Assembly (NCBI RefSeq): GCF_007858285.1 | Contig: NZ_VFIL01000006.1 | Location: 1-64,000 of the forward strand | Reading direction: 5' to 3' | Source: Pseudomonas brenneri | Lineage (GTDB): Bacteria > Pseudomonadota > Gammaproteobacteria > Pseudomonadales > Pseudomonadaceae | DNA: 64,000 bases | In this document: positions 12,319 to 23,373 of the stretch, piece after piece | How the letters are laid out: every line of letters begins with the position of its first letter | Position numbering within the stretch: position 1 is the first letter of the stretch | The notes under the pieces: generated by a model | Seen by the model: the letters and a program-made list of their open reading frames with translations, nothing else | Databases searched by the model: none | What the model was told of the DNA's origin: nothing | Position numbers and translations under genes: made by a program

Positions 12319-12768
12319 TCAATGGTCGCGAAACTGCTTATGACAGGCGCTGCAGGCATCTTCGACTTTCTGCACGGCCGGCCCCAGGTTACTGGCCTTG
12401 TAAGGCTGCACCTGGCTGGCGATCACCAATTCACCGGTGGCCGCCTCAAGGTTGCGCGCCAGTTCCTGGAACTGGGCCTGTTTCTGCCATACATCGTCCT
12501 TGGCACTGGTGTGATCTTCTTCGCGCACCGTTGGAAAGTGCTTCCACGGCTCATGGGACAGGGCGTCAAGCTTGACGGCGCCCTCGGCAAATTTCGCCCC
12601 GTCGAACGGGATACGGCCACGCAGCATGCCACCCAGGTCTTCGCCGGTCTTGAGCATCTGCTTGAAGATAGCCTTGCGCTGGCCCAACGGCGAATTTGGG
12701 TCAACACCACCGCAGGCGGTCAGCGTCAGGCAGGCCAGCAATACAACAGTCAGTTTTTTAAAAGTCAT
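12319..12768 (-). CDS. cytochrome c'-type lipoprotein
   Basis: A 149-residue protein with a lipoprotein signal (LACLTLTACGG) and a C-terminal heme c motif CSACH near residue 141, which is the class II cytochrome c (cytochrome c') arrangement of a four-helix bundle with the heme site at the end. Such proteins bind NO or transfer electrons; the lipid anchor would hold this one to a membrane facing the periplasm. A specific partner is not visible. It is divergent from mltA across 127 bases. Confidence 0.87.
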   Translation of the reverse strand: MTFKKLTVVLLACLTLTACGGVDPNSPLGQRKAIFKQMLKTGEDLGGMLRGRIPFDGAKFAEGAVKLDALSHEPWKHFPTVREEDHTSAKDDVWQKQAQFQELARNLEAATGELVIASQVQPYKASNLGPAVQKVEDACSACHKQFRDH

Positions 12769-12895
12769 GGTGGCTCTGGGTCACGGGAAACGGCGGCCAG
12801 TATCCTCGCCCCGCCCGCAAAGACCAATAGCCCTATTAATAATATGGATGCTTGCGCCGCGACCGGCTCGGGCAATCGCCTTGGAAATTACTTGC

Positions 12896-14083
12896 ATGAA
12901 TAACCTCGTCACCCCCTGGAGCCGCCGACTGGTGTGGGCTCTGCCAATGATCGCGCTGCTCGCCGGATGCGACGGCGGCAACACTCCGGCCCCCAAGCCT
13001 GCGCCCGAAAAACCTCACGCCGTGGCGACCTATGTCAGCGCTACCTGGGAAGCCCTGCCCGTGGTTTCGGACAGCGACCTGCAAGCCGGTTTCGAGTCCT
13101 GGCGCAGTGCCTGCCAACGCCTGAAGAACGATCCGGTGTGGGGCACCACCTGTGCTGCAGCGGCCAATGTGCCGGGCAATGCCGGCGACATCCGCGGCTT
13201 CCTCAAGCAACAGTTGGACGTCTACGGCCTGCGCTCGGCGGACAATACGCCCAATGGCCTGATCACTGGCTACTACGAACCGGTCTATCCAGGCAGCCTC
13301 ACCGAAACTAAAACCGCCCATGTCCCCGTGTTTGGGGTGCCGGACGACCTGATCATCGTCAACCTGGAAAGCATCTACCCGGAACTCAAGGGCAAACGCC
13401 TGCGTGGGCGCCTGGAAGGCCGGGTACTCAAGCCTTATGACGATGCTGGCACCATCAACCAGCAAGGCTCCAGCGCCAAGCCGATTGCCTGGCTGACCCA
13501 CCCGATGGACCTGCAATTCCTGCAAATCCAGGGTTCTGGCCGCATCCAGCTGGCTGATGGTCGCCAATTGCGCGTGGGCTACGCCGACCAGAACGGTTTC
13601 CCCTATCGCCCTATCGGCCGCTGGCTGGTGGAGCAAGGCGAGCTGAAGAAAGAAGAAGTCAGCATGGGCGCAATCAGTGCCTGGGCCAAGGCGCACCCGG
13701 AACGCATCCCCGAGTTGCTGGCGAGCAACCCCAGCTACGTCTTTTTCAGCACCCGGCCCGACAGCAATGAAGGCCCGCGTGGCTCGCTGAACGTGCCGCT
13801 GACCGCAGGCTACAGCGTGGCGGTGGACCGCAAGGTCATCCCGCTGGGCAGCCTGTTGTGGCTGTCGACAACCCGGCCCGACGGCTCGCCGGTGGTACGA
13901 CCGGTAGCGGCCCAGGACACGGGGGGTGCAATTGTCGGTGAGGTACGTGCGGACCTGTTCTGGGGCACGGGTGATGCCGCAGGCGAACTGGCCGGGAATA
14001 TGAAGCAACAGGGCCAGATCTGGATGCTGTGGCCCAAGGGCGCAGCGCTACCCAAAGTGCCGGACGCCCCGACAGGAAGCTGA
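12896..14083 (+). CDS. mltA: membrane-bound lytic murein transglycosylase A
   Basis: Cleaves peptidoglycan glycan strands with formation of 1,6-anhydro-MurNAc, acting as an outer-membrane lipoprotein in the periplasm. The 395-residue protein begins with a lipobox (MIALLAGCDGG). The MltA domain contains GYYEPVYPGSL near residue 125 and IQGSGRIQL near 212. The C-terminal 3D domain has the catalytic aspartate in AAQDTGGAI near 342, followed by RADLFWG. I start at the ATG giving MNNLVTPWS, directly upstream of the signal peptide; the frame is open much further upstream, but that overlaps the divergent cytochrome gene. Confidence 0.95.
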   Translation: MNNLVTPWSRRLVWALPMIALLAGCDGGNTPAPKPAPEKPHAVATYVSATWEALPVVSDSDLQAGFESWRSACQRLKNDPVWGTTCAAAANVPGNAGDIRGFLKQQLDVYGLRSADNTPNGLITGYYEPVYPGSLTETKTAHVPVFGVPDDLIIVNLESIYPELKGKRLRGRLEGRVLKPYDDAGTINQQGSSAKPIAWLTHPMDLQFLQIQGSGRIQLADGRQLRVGYADQNGFPYRPIGRWLVEQGELKKEEVSMGAISAWAKAHPERIPELLASNPSYVFFSTRPDSNEGPRGSLNVPLTAGYSVAVDRKVIPLGSLLWLSTTRPDGSPVVRPVAAQDTGGAIVGEVRADLFWGTGDAAGELAGNMKQQGQIWMLWPKGAALPKVPDAPTGS

Positions 14084-14091
14084 GGATCGAA

Positions 14092-14119
14092 TGTGGGAGC
14101 GAGCAAGCCCGCTCCCACA
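14092..14119. repeat. single compact REP palindrome
   Basis: TGTGGGAGCG - AGCAAGCC - CGCTCCCACA forms one short hairpin right after mltA. It could act as a transcript-stabilising or terminating hairpin between the convergent mltA and MAPEG genes. Confidence 0.8.
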
Positions 14120-14137
14120 CTGGATCTGCGGTGGACC

Positions 14138-14524
14138 TTACATCGAGACGAAGAAGAAGCTCGCAATCAACGCCATGCCCACGAACCACACCAGCGAGCG
14201 CAAGATCGCCCAGTCCGCCAGGTAGCAGATGATGAAAAGCAGGCGGCTGGTGATAAACAGAACCGCCAGTACGTTGATGGTCACCAGTTCCGCATTGCCT
14301 GCCATGTGGGCAATGATCACCGCGGCGGCAAACGCCGGGGTCACTTCAAAGCTGTTGAGCTGCGCGCTATGGGCACGCTTGGCAAAGCCTTCCAGGGTTT
14401 CCAGGAAGGCCCGGGGGTCATGGTTCTGCCGGGGCCCGAATTTGCCACCACTGAATTTGGCCACGCCGGTACACAGGTACGGCAGAAAAATTGCGATCAA
14501 CACACACCAGAAAGCGACAGTCAT
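14138..14524 (-). CDS. MAPEG family membrane protein
   Basis: A 128-residue integral membrane protein with four hydrophobic segments (about residues 3-22, 60-80, 82-102 and 108-127) and the MAPEG-type stretch between the first two (RAxxAQxNSFE: KRAHSAQLNSFEVTPAF). MAPEG proteins include glutathione-dependent membrane enzymes, but bacterial members like this have no assigned substrate. AAGGA lies 7 bases before the ATG I chose; a GTG one codon upstream is possible. It follows the EamA-type transporter by about 30 bases, so the two probably form an operon. Confidence 0.82.
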   Translation of the reverse strand: MTVAFWCVLIAIFLPYLCTGVAKFSGGKFGPRQNHDPRAFLETLEGFAKRAHSAQLNSFEVTPAFAAAVIIAHMAGNAELVTINVLAVLFITSRLLFIICYLADWAILRSLVWFVGMALIASFFFVSM

Positions 14525-14555
14525 CACTCATTCCTTTTTTAGTTTTATCCGCTGG

Positions 14556-15389
14556 TTAGAGTTTCATCACGAGCATGCCGATCAACACCAACCCACAGGC
14601 TAAGAGCCGGGAGCGGCCGAAAGGTTCTTTCAGGTAACGCATGCCGAACAACACCACCAGGATCACGCTGACTTCCCGCAGCGCGGCGGCCTCGGCAATC
14701 GAGCCCAACTGCATGGCCCAAAGCACCAGAGCGTAGCTCAACAACACGCACAATCCCACGCTCAGCCCCAATCGCCACTGGGTTCGCCAGAACAGGCTGA
14801 ACGCGGCACGTTTGCGCACCATGGCCAACAGCGGAAAGGGCCAGGCGCTGAGCAGTGTCAGCCAGACCAGGTAATCCAACGGGTGCGACCAGCGCCGCAG
14901 CGCCTGCCCGTCGAGAAAGGTATAGCAGCCGATGCACAGGCCGATCAGCGCCACCACCGGCAACATCGACCAGGGCAACCGATCCCCGCCACCGCCCTGC
15001 CACAACAGGCACAGCATGCCGAACGGGATCAGCAGGATGCCGACAATCTGCTGGGTACTGAGCACTTCCCCGGCAAACACCAGGGTCAGCGCCAGCACCA
15101 CCAGCGGTGATAAACCACGCATCAACGGGTACACCAGCCCCAGGTCGCCGACGCGATAGGCCTGGATCAACAGGTAACGGTAGAGCAACTCGAACAAGGC
15201 CGAAGCGATGATCCACGGCCAGATTTCCAGGGGCGGCAGCGACACAAACCCCACCGCCAGCAGAACAAACAACAGCGCAACGCTGTCCATGCAGGCGATC
15301 ACCAACAGGCGTTCGCCGCTGAATTTGATCAAGGTGTTCCACGTCGCATGCAACAGTGCCGCTACCAGTACCAAGACTGTCGCAAGCAA
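14556..15389 (-). CDS. EamA/DMT family transporter
   Basis: A 277-residue, ten-segment membrane protein of the drug/metabolite transporter superfamily, with two repeated EamA halves (about residues 1-135 and 140-277) and the typical C-terminal region FGMRYLKEPFGRSRL. The substrate cannot be deduced; relatives export amino acids or small metabolites. The start codon is TTG, supported by a perfect AGGAGG five bases upstream and by the family-like N-terminus LATVLVLVAALLHATWN. It is probably co-transcribed with the MAPEG gene. Confidence 0.85.
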   Translation of the reverse strand: MLATVLVLVAALLHATWNTLIKFSGERLLVIACMDSVALLFVLLAVGFVSLPPLEIWPWIIASALFELLYRYLLIQAYRVGDLGLVYPLMRGLSPLVVLALTLVFAGEVLSTQQIVGILLIPFGMLCLLWQGGGGDRLPWSMLPVVALIGLCIGCYTFLDGQALRRWSHPLDYLVWLTLLSAWPFPLLAMVRKRAAFSLFWRTQWRLGLSVGLCVLLSYALVLWAMQLGSIAEAAALREVSVILVVLFGMRYLKEPFGRSRLLACGLVLIGMLVMKL

Positions 15390-15472
15390 TGGAACCTCCT
15401 ATAAGTGATTCGTGATGTGTCAGCCCATATTTATACCAAATACCGCGCTGGCGCACCCTCTACACCCTGGCG

Positions 15473-16360
15473 TCACTGATCCTTGTCGATCGGCTGCGGA
15501 TGCCTGGGATCCGCAGCCTTTTTGCCCGGCAAGCTGCTTTCGCTGCGAATCTGCGCATGGCTGATCAGCGCGAAGATAAAACTGCCACCGATGATATTGC
15601 CGGCCAGGGTCGGGCCGGCGAATACCAGCCAGAAGTCCTTCCACGGCAACTCGCCGGCAAATACCAGGTAGGACACCTCCGCCGAGCCGACCACAATGTG
15701 GGTAAAGTCGCCCAGCGCCATCAGGTAGGTGATCAGGATAATGATCCACATCTTGGCGCTTTCCATGGACGGGATCATCCACACCATGGTGGCGATCATC
15801 CAACCGGAGACGATGCCTTTGGCGAACATCTGGCCGGTGTCGTTCTCCATGACCTTGCGCCCGATGTCGAGAAAGGCCAGGTCGGTCTTGGCATCAAAAA
15901 TCGGCAAGTGCAACATCACATAGGCCACCAGCAAGGTGCCGCAGAGGTTGCCCACCAGCACCACCGTCCACAACCGCAACAAGCGCCCGGCATTGCCCAG
16001 AGTCGGTTTGCTCATCACCGGCAGCACGGCGGTCAGGGTGTTTTCGGTGAACAGTTGCTGGCGCGCGAGAATCACCGCGAGAAAGCCTGCGCAGTAGCCA
16101 AGGCTGGCAATCACCTTGAAGCCCTCGCCGTCCGGCAGACGTGAGTTGAGCAACCCCATGGCCATCAAGGACAGGCCCATGGTCAAGCCGGCCGCCAGCG
16201 CCGACCACCACAACGCCGCTACGCTGCGCTCCAGCTCCTGGTCGCCCTGGGTGCGAATGATTTCATGCAGCACCGCCGCCCTGGGTGGCTGGTTCTTGTC
16301 CACGTCCTGCTGCTCTTCCTGCGACAGGTTGGGGGTCTTGCCGTCTTTTTGCGTGGCCAT
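15473..16360 (-). CDS. formate/nitrite transporter (FNT) family channel, YfdC-like
   Basis: A 295-residue protein: a hydrophilic N-terminal tail of about 55 residues, then six membrane segments with FNT hallmarks (ARQQLFTENTLTAVLP near residue 120 and GDFTHIVVGSAE near 224). The FNT family forms pentameric channels for formate, nitrite or related small anions. This long-tailed subgroup resembles E. coli YfdC, whose substrate is not known. The ATG giving MATQKDGK is chosen because the tail begins there; 17 further codons upstream are open. It has no linked formate or nitrite enzyme. Confidence 0.87.
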   Translation of the reverse strand: MATQKDGKTPNLSQEEQQDVDKNQPPRAAVLHEIIRTQGDQELERSVAALWWSALAAGLTMGLSLMAMGLLNSRLPDGEGFKVIASLGYCAGFLAVILARQQLFTENTLTAVLPVMSKPTLGNAGRLLRLWTVVLVGNLCGTLLVAYVMLHLPIFDAKTDLAFLDIGRKVMENDTGQMFAKGIVSGWMIATMVWMIPSMESAKMWIIILITYLMALGDFTHIVVGSAEVSYLVFAGELPWKDFWLVFAGPTLAGNIIGGSFIFALISHAQIRSESSLPGKKAADPRHPQPIDKDQ

Positions 16361-16445
16361 GGGCGTACCTGAACGAGGGGGCGATTTCAGGTACGACCAG
16401 TGCGCCCTCAAGAGCGTTCAATGACCACCGCTACACGGCGGATCG

Positions 16446-16844
16446 TTACTCGCTGTCGTCCTGAAACTGATCCTTCACGTACTTGATCTCGGTACGACCA
16501 TGGGGCGCCGGCAGGCCGTCCTCGCCGAGGTTGACGAAGACCATTTTTTCCACGGTCAGGATGCTCTTGCGCGTGATCTTGTTGCGCACTTCACAGGTCA
16601 AGGTGATGGAGGTGCGGCCAAACTCGGTAGCGGTGATGCCCAGCTCGATGATGTCGCCCTGGCGCGAAGCGCTGACAAAGTTGATCTCGGAGATGTACTT
16701 GGTCACCACCCGCTGGTTGCCCAGTTGGACAATCGCATAGATCGCCGCTTCTTCGTCGATCCAGCGCAACAGGCTGCCACCGAACAGGGTGCCGTTGGGG
16801 TTGAGGTCTTCGGGTTTTACCCATTTGCGGGTGTGGAAGTTCAT
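16446..16844 (-). CDS. acyl-CoA thioesterase, YciA-type hotdog fold
   Basis: A 132-residue single hotdog-domain protein. NPNGTLFGGSLLRWIDEEAA (residues about 14-33) is the hotdog helix with the catalytic Asp/Glu, and the later strands SEINFVSASRQGDIIEL and SILTVEKMVFVNL fit the acyl-CoA hydrolase (BFIT/YciA) group. It probably hydrolyses acyl-CoA in the cytosol; chain-length preference is unknown. GGAG lies 6 bases before the ATG giving MNFHTRKW. It is divergent from the ahcY transcription unit. Confidence 0.87.
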   Translation of the reverse strand: MNFHTRKWVKPEDLNPNGTLFGGSLLRWIDEEAAIYAIVQLGNQRVVTKYISEINFVSASRQGDIIELGITATEFGRTSITLTCEVRNKITRKSILTVEKMVFVNLGEDGLPAPHGRTEIKYVKDQFQDDSE

Positions 16845-16963
16845 GTTCACTCCAAAGCGTCTTGCGAAATGATGGGCAACATCATGGCAGAGCGCCGGCC
16901 CAAGCTCTATGAGGCATTGCCTATCAGTGTCATGAGCGATCTTCATGGCGCCGACAGAAAGGC

Positions 16964-18581
<1,618 letters not shown>

Positions 18582-18606
18582 TCGGCCCTGCTGGCGCCGG
18601 CTCTTC

Positions 18607-18694
18607 TGTGGGAGCCGGGCTTGCCCGCGATGCAGGCACCTCGGTATTTGAGCAATACCGTGGTGACACTATCGCAGGCAAGCCAGCTCCCACA
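18607..18694. repeat. REP doublet (REPIN)
   Basis: TGTGGGAGCCGGGCTTGCCCGCGAT and ATCGCAGGCAAGCCAGCTCCCACA face each other, with a spacer that itself contains the hairpin GGTATT-TGAGC-AATACC. It lies between ahcY and metF. Confidence 0.9.
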
Positions 18695-18759
18695 GAAAGC
18701 CCGGCACCCGCTTCGATTGTGTATGCCTTCCAGGCCTTCGAGTTTCCAAGGGTATTACC

Positions 18760-19605
18760 ATGTCCCAAGACCGTCGCTACAGCTTCGAGTTCTTCCCGAC
18801 CAAGACCGATGCTGGGCATGAAAAACTAATGGCGACTGCTAAGCAGTTGGCCAGCTACAACCCCGATTTTTTCTCCTGCACCTACGGCGCAGGCGGCTCG
18901 ACCCGCGATCGCACGATCAACACCGTGCTGCAGCTGGAAAGCGAAGTCAAAGTGCCTGCCGCTCCGCACCTGTCGTGCGTGGGCGACAGCAAGGACGACC
19001 TGCGCGGCCTGCTGACCCAATACAAGGCCGCCGGCATCAAGCGCATTGTCGCCCTGCGCGGTGACCTGCCGTCCGGCATGGGTATCGCCAGCGGCGAGCT
19101 GCGTTACGCCAACGACCTGGTGAGCTTCATTCGGGAAGAGACCGGTGACCACTTCCACATCGAAGTGGCCGCCTACCCGGAAATGCACCCCCAGGCGCGC
19201 AACTTCGAAGACGATCTCCACAACTTCGTACGCAAAGCCAATGCCGGCGCCAACAGTGCGATCACCCAGTACTTCTTCAACGCCGACAGCTACTTCTACT
19301 TCGTCGAGCGCGTGCAGGCCCTGGGCGTGAATATCCCGATCGTGCCGGGCATCATGCCGATCACCAACTACAGCAAGCTGGCGCGTTTCTCTGACGCCTG
19401 CGGTGCAGAAATCCCGCGTTGGGTGCGCAAGCAACTGGAAGCTTATGGCGATGACGTCAAAAGCATCCAGGCCTTCGGCGAGCAGGTCATCAGTGAAATG
19501 TGCGAGACCCTGCTGCAAGGTGGCGCACCCGGGCTGCACTTCTACACCCTGAACCAGGCTGACCCGAGCCTGGCGATCTGGAACAACCTCAAGCTGCCAC
19601 GCTGA
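18760..19605 (+). CDS. metF: 5,10-methylenetetrahydrofolate reductase
   Basis: Flavin enzyme that reduces 5,10-methylene-THF to 5-methyl-THF, the methyl donor for methionine synthesis. The 281-residue length fits bacterial MetF. Motifs include the N-terminal YSFEFFPTKTD (catalytic Glu), SCTYGAGGSTRDRT near residue 38, ALRGDLPSG near 103, EVAAYPEMHP near 134 and QYFFNAD near 170. It sits downstream of ahcY, so two steps of the methyl cycle are neighbours; the REP doublet between them makes it uncertain whether they share one transcript. Confidence 0.97.
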   Translation: MSQDRRYSFEFFPTKTDAGHEKLMATAKQLASYNPDFFSCTYGAGGSTRDRTINTVLQLESEVKVPAAPHLSCVGDSKDDLRGLLTQYKAAGIKRIVALRGDLPSGMGIASGELRYANDLVSFIREETGDHFHIEVAAYPEMHPQARNFEDDLHNFVRKANAGANSAITQYFFNADSYFYFVERVQALGVNIPIVPGIMPITNYSKLARFSDACGAEIPRWVRKQLEAYGDDVKSIQAFGEQVISEMCETLLQGGAPGLHFYTLNQADPSLAIWNNLKLPR

Positions 19606-19732
19606 GGCTGCCCTGTGTACTGCCGGCCCGGAATCCTTGCGGGTCGGCAGCACAATAAAAGTTCAGGTTTGCTGCCTGAAGATCCCCGATCCAGAGCTTC
19701 TCTTTAACCTGAGACAGTCGTAACCTCAGGGT

Positions 19733-20536
19733 ATGCCCGTCATTCTCCAGTTGTTGACCGCCGTTCTTTTTACTTGCCTGAGCCTGACCGCCCACGGCGA
19801 GAAATTGCGCATTGTCACCGAACCCTGGGCGCCTTACGTCTACGAAGAAAACGGCCAGATGCGCGGGCTCGACTACGAGACCACGGTCATCGTGTTCCAG
19901 CGCCTGGGGATCGAGGTGCAATGGCAGTTCCTGCCCTGGAAGCGTTGCCTGGCCATGCTCGACCAGGGCCTGGCCGATGGCGCGCTGGATATCTTTCACA
20001 GCCATGAGCGGGACGCAGCGCTGCTTTACCCCAGCGAACCGCTGTCCCAGGTTGAGTTTGTGATGTTCTACGCCAATCAGCGCCCACATCCGTTCCAGAC
20101 CCTGGATGACCTCAAGGGGCTGACCATCGGCACCTCGCCGGGCTACCTGTATGGCCGCGAATTCAGCGAGTCCTCGGGATTCACCCGTGAGCCGGCCCCC
20201 AGCCATGAAGCCAACTTCGGTAAATTGGCCCGTGGTCGGATTGACCTGGTGATCACCGACCGCCGGGTCGGCCAACATGTGCTCAAGGCGTTGGGCCTGG
20301 AAAACCAGGTTACCCAGGCGCCGCCGGTGATCAGCAGCCAGAAGCAATTCCTCGCCGTACGCCGTGGCGCAGGCATGGACTTGCTGGTCCAGCGCTTTGC
20401 CGCCGAACTCAAGCGCTTCAAGCAAGAGCCCGCCTACGCGGCCTTGAGCGCAAAATATGCCGGTTCACACGCACAAATAGCTCCGTCAGCACGGCTGGAC
20501 GACACCGTTGAGCAGCAGGAAAGCAGCGCGCAGTGA
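19733..20536 (+). CDS. periplasmic amino-acid-type solute-binding protein, orphan
   Basis: A 267-residue protein with a signal peptide (cleavage after LTAHG near residue 22) and a bacterial solute-binding family 3 fold: KLRIVTEPWAPYVYEENGQMRGLDYE at the mature start, then LPWKRCLAMLDQGLADG and LDDLKGLTIGTSPGYLYG. Relatives bind polar amino acids, but this subgroup has no permease or ATPase beside it, so it may serve another transporter or a sensory role. The C-terminal 30 residues (DDTVEQQESSAQ) are a low-complexity extension. No strong ribosome binding site precedes the ATG. Confidence 0.8.
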   Translation: MPVILQLLTAVLFTCLSLTAHGEKLRIVTEPWAPYVYEENGQMRGLDYETTVIVFQRLGIEVQWQFLPWKRCLAMLDQGLADGALDIFHSHERDAALLYPSEPLSQVEFVMFYANQRPHPFQTLDDLKGLTIGTSPGYLYGREFSESSGFTREPAPSHEANFGKLARGRIDLVITDRRVGQHVLKALGLENQVTQAPPVISSQKQFLAVRRGAGMDLLVQRFAAELKRFKQEPAYAALSAKYAGSHAQIAPSARLDDTVEQQESSAQ

Positions 20537-20542
20537 TTGCTC

Positions 20543-20551
20543 TGTTATACT
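20543..20551 (+). promoter_or_regulatory. extended -10 promoter for the rhlE-type helicase
   Basis: TG-T-TATACT is an extended -10 element just after the previous stop codon, with no good -35. Transcription would start near 20558, giving a GC-rich leader of about 200 bases before the helicase ATG. Confidence 0.6.
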
Positions 20552-20758
20552 CCGGCCTTTCCGCCAGGCTTACGCCCGGCCGCTGAGGTCTTGAAAAAGG
20601 CACCCAACCCCGCTACAGCGCAGCTTTTCAGCCCGCGCGAGCCGGTGGAGTGCCCGCCAGACGCAGCAGGACCGGACGGGATTGCGCTCCCCTAAGCGCC
20701 ATTCGCGCCCGGCAAGATTATCCCTTTGGGCCAAGCCCTAACTAAAACAGGATTACTC

Positions 20759-22639
20759 ATGTCCTTTGCTTCCCTCGGTCTCTCCGAGGCTTTAGTCCGC
20801 GCCATCGAGGCAGCGGGCTATACCGAGCCTACTCCGGTGCAACAGCGGGCCATTCCCGCCGTGTTGCAAGGTCGCGACCTGATGGTCGCGGCACAGACAG
20901 GTACTGGTAAAACCGGTGGCTTCGCCCTCCCGATTCTGGAGCGGTTGTTCCCCAACGGTCACCCGGACAAATCCCAGCGTCACGGCCCGCGCCAACCGCG
21001 CGTACTGGTCCTGACCCCCACCCGCGAACTCGCAGCCCAAGTGCATGACAGCTTCAAGCTGTATGCCCGCGACCTGAAGTTCGTCAGCGCCTGCATCTTC
21101 GGCGGCGTCGGCATGAACCCACAGGTCCAGGCCATGTCCCGTGGTGTTGACGTGCTGGTCGCCTGCCCTGGTCGTTTGCTCGACCTGTGCGGCCAAGGCA
21201 GCGTCGATCTGTCCCACGTGGAAATCCTCGTGCTGGACGAAGCCGACCGCATGCTCGACATGGGCTTTGTCCATGACGTGAAGAAAGTCCTCGCACGCCT
21301 GCCGGCCAAGCGTCAGAACCTGCTGTTCTCGGCAACGTTCTCCAATGACATCACCGCCCTGGCCGGCAAGCTGCTGCACAACCCCGAGCGCATCGAAGTC
21401 ACGCCGCCCAACACCACGGTCGAGCGTATCGAGCAACGGGTGTTCCGCCTGCCAGCCAGCCACAAGCGCTCGCTGTTGGCCCACCTGATCACCGCTGGCG
21501 CCTGGGAACAGGTCCTGGTGTTCACCCGTACCAAGCACGGCGCCAACCGCCTGGCCGAGTACCTGGACAAGCACGGCCTGACCGCCGTCGCCATCCACGG
21601 CAACAAGAGCCAGAACGCGCGGACCAAGGCCCTGGCCGACTTCAAGGCTGGCTCCGTACGCATCCTGGTTGCCACCGATATCGCCGCCCGCGGCCTGGAT
21701 ATCGACCAACTGCCACACGTGGTCAACTTCGAGCTGCCAAACGTCGATGAAGACTACGTGCACCGTATCGGCCGTACTGGCCGTGCCGGTCGTTCGGGCG
21801 AGGCCATTTCCCTGGTCGCGCCGGATGAAGAAAAACTGCTGAAAAGCATCGAGCGCATGACCAAGCAGAAAATCGCCGACGGCGACCTGATGGGCTTCGA
21901 TTCCAGCACCGTGGAAGCCGAAAAACCGGAAGTGCGCGAGCGTCCGGACGTGCGTAACCCACGCAACCCACGCGGTCCAAAGGGCGATGGCCCGAACGGC
22001 GGCGGTGGTGGCGGTGGTCGTCGCGACAAAGGCAAGGACAAGGGCGGCAAGGAAAAAGCGCCAACCAACGGCCGTGGCGAACGCCCAGCCCGTGAGCAGA
22101 AGCCCCGCGAAGGTACCCCGGCCCGCGAACAGCGCCAGCCGAGCCAGCCGCCACGTGCTGCCGCTGACCGCGCACCGGACGAGTTCCTCGACGACGATGT
22201 GGATAACTTTGGTAACCGCGTTGACTACGTGCCCCAGGCCAAGCCGGCCCAGGGCCGTGGTCGTCGTCCAGGTGCCCCGGCACCGGGTGCTGGCGCCGGT
22301 ACTCCGCGCACCGGTGCTCAGCCACAGGGTCGCCAGAATGGTCCGCGCAACAACAGCGGTGGCACCACCGGTACGCCACCTGCCAAGCGCAGTGGTCCGC
22401 GTAACGGCGCACCGCGTGATGGCCAGGCCCGTCGCGAAGAGTCGCGCAACCGTCGCCCGGCTCGTGATGAGCAGCCGCGCTTGTCAGAGCCGGCTGTGCA
22501 GAACCCGCGCGGCGGCCCTGCACCGAAGATCATTCACAAAGAATCGAAAAGTGATCGGATCCTGACACCTGAACAGTTGGATCAACTGCCAGGCCGTCCT
22601 CGTGGTGAAAAACCTGCGTTGCTGACTCGCAACCGCTAG
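20759..22639 (+). CDS. rhlE: DEAD-box RNA helicase, RhlE type
   Basis: ATP-dependent RNA unwinding, probably in ribosome assembly and mRNA turnover. The 626-residue protein has all core motifs in order: Q motif PTPVQQRA (about residue 24), AQTGTGKT (45-52), [19 protein letters not shown] (161-171), SATFS (195), DIAARGLDI (306) and [13 protein letters not shown] (335-347). From about 400 on the tail is low-complexity, rich in Arg, Gly and Pro, with repeated basic patches, which is typical of RNA-binding extensions. I start at the ATG giving [10 protein letters not shown] because it matches the family N-terminus; 11 open codons precede it. The long leader suggests post-transcriptional control. 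Confidence 0.93.
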   Translation: MSFASLGLSEALVRAIEAAGYTEPTPVQQRAIPAVLQGRDLMVAAQTGTGKTGGFALPILERLFPNGHPDKSQRHGPRQPRVLVLTPTRELAAQVHDSFKLYARDLKFVSACIFGGVGMNPQVQAMSRGVDVLVACPGRLLDLCGQGSVDLSHVEILVLDEADRMLDMGFVHDVKKVLARLPAKRQNLLFSATFSNDITALAGKLLHNPERIEVTPPNTTVERIEQRVFRLPASHKRSLLAHLITAGAWEQVLVFTRTKHGANRLAEYLDKHGLTAVAIHGNKSQNARTKALADFKAGSVRILVATDIAARGLDIDQLPHVVNFELPNVDEDYVHRIGRTGRAGRSGEAISLVAPDEEKLLKSIERMTKQKIADGDLMGFDSSTVEAEKPEVRERPDVRNPRNPRGPKGDGPNGGGGGGGRRDKGKDKGGKEKAPTNGRGERPAREQKPREGTPAREQRQPSQPPRAAADRAPDEFLDDDVDNFGNRVDYVPQAKPAQGRGRRPGAPAPGAGAGTPRTGAQPQGRQNGPRNNSGGTTGTPPAKRSGPRNGAPRDGQARREESRNRRPARDEQPRLSEPAVQNPRGGPAPKIIHKESKSDRILTPEQLDQLPGRPRGEKPALLTRNR

Positions 22640-22653
22640 GTTGTCAAAAGCAT

Positions 22654-22692
22654 AAAAAACGCCCCGTATCTTGCGATACGGGGCGTTTTTTT
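22654..22692. terminator. strong rho-independent terminator after rhlE
   Basis: AAAAAACGCCCCGTATC - TTGC - GATACGGGGCGTTTTTT is a perfect 17-base stem with flanking A and T tracts, able to work for rhlE and for the convergent yceI. Confidence 0.95.
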
Positions 22693-22703
22693 ATGCCTTC
22701 AAA

Positions 22704-22733
22704 CTGTAGGAGCGAGCTTGCTCGCTCCTACAG
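22704..22733. repeat. single perfect REP palindrome
   Basis: CTGTAGGAGCGAG - CTTG - CTCGCTCCTACAG is a 13-base perfect hairpin of the GAGCGAGCTTGCTCGC REP group, placed between the terminator and the end of yceI. Confidence 0.9.
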
Positions 22734-22741
22734 ACGAAGGA

Positions 22742-23341
22742 TTACTTCGCTTTTACACCTTCAAAGGTGATGTACAACTCAACTTTGTCGGACTGTGGAC
22801 CAACGTCCATGCCGTCTTTATGGAACTCTTTGCGGCTGATGCTGGTGGTGCCTTCAAAGCCGGCACGGTAGCCGCCCCATGGATCCTTGCCTTCACCCAG
22901 GAAAGTAGCCTTGACCACGATCGGCTTGGTAACGCCGTGGAAAGTCAGGTCACCGGTCACATCGGCGGTCAGCTTGCCATCAGCATTCTTACCGGTTGGC
23001 TTGACGCTGGTGGAGACAAACTTGGCGTCAGGGAATTTGCCCGACTCCAGGAAGTCCTTGCTGGTCACGTGCTTGTCACGTTCGGCGTGGTTGGTGAAGA
23101 TGCTAGCAGTGCGCACATTCACTTCGATCTTGGCATCTTCAGGCTTGGCCGCATCGAAGCTGAACTTGCCGTCCAGATCCTTGAAGGTACCGGTGATGAA
23201 GCTGTAGCCCAAGTGGCTGACCTTGACGTCGACGAAGGCGTGCTGGCCTTCCTTGTCGATCACGTAGTCAGCGGCCATCACCGAACCTGCAGACAGCAGA
23301 GCAGAACCGATTGCCAGAGCGGCGAGAGTCTTTTTCAACAT
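22742..23341 (-). CDS. YceI family periplasmic protein
   Basis: A 199-residue protein with a 23-residue signal peptide (ends SVMA before ADYVID) and the YceI lipocalin-like beta-barrel ([43 protein letters not shown]). YceI proteins bind isoprenoid lipids such as polyprenyl chains; the physiological ligand here is unknown. It follows a cytochrome b561 gene by 32 bases, a pairing common in bacteria that points to a shared role with membrane quinones. I start at the ATG giving MLKKTLAA, where the signal peptide begins. Confidence 0.92.
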   Translation of the reverse strand: MLKKTLAALAIGSALLSAGSVMAADYVIDKEGQHAFVDVKVSHLGYSFITGTFKDLDGKFSFDAAKPEDAKIEVNVRTASIFTNHAERDKHVTSKDFLESGKFPDAKFVSTSVKPTGKNADGKLTADVTGDLTFHGVTKPIVVKATFLGEGKDPWGGYRAGFEGTTSISRKEFHKDGMDVGPQSDKVELYITFEGVKAK

Positions 23342-23373
23342 GCTTTCTATTCCTTGTGAGTCGAGGTTGAACA

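Noticed and set aside
14556..14600. tRNA or small RNA gene in the gaps of the 14-16 kb region
   Set aside because: No cloverleaf or terminator-flanked segment could be found; no tRNA was recognised anywhere in the window.
21723..22523. Minus-strand open frame opposite the helicase tail
   Set aside because: Explained by the repetitive Arg/Gly/Pro codons of the rhlE tail read in reverse; no start context.
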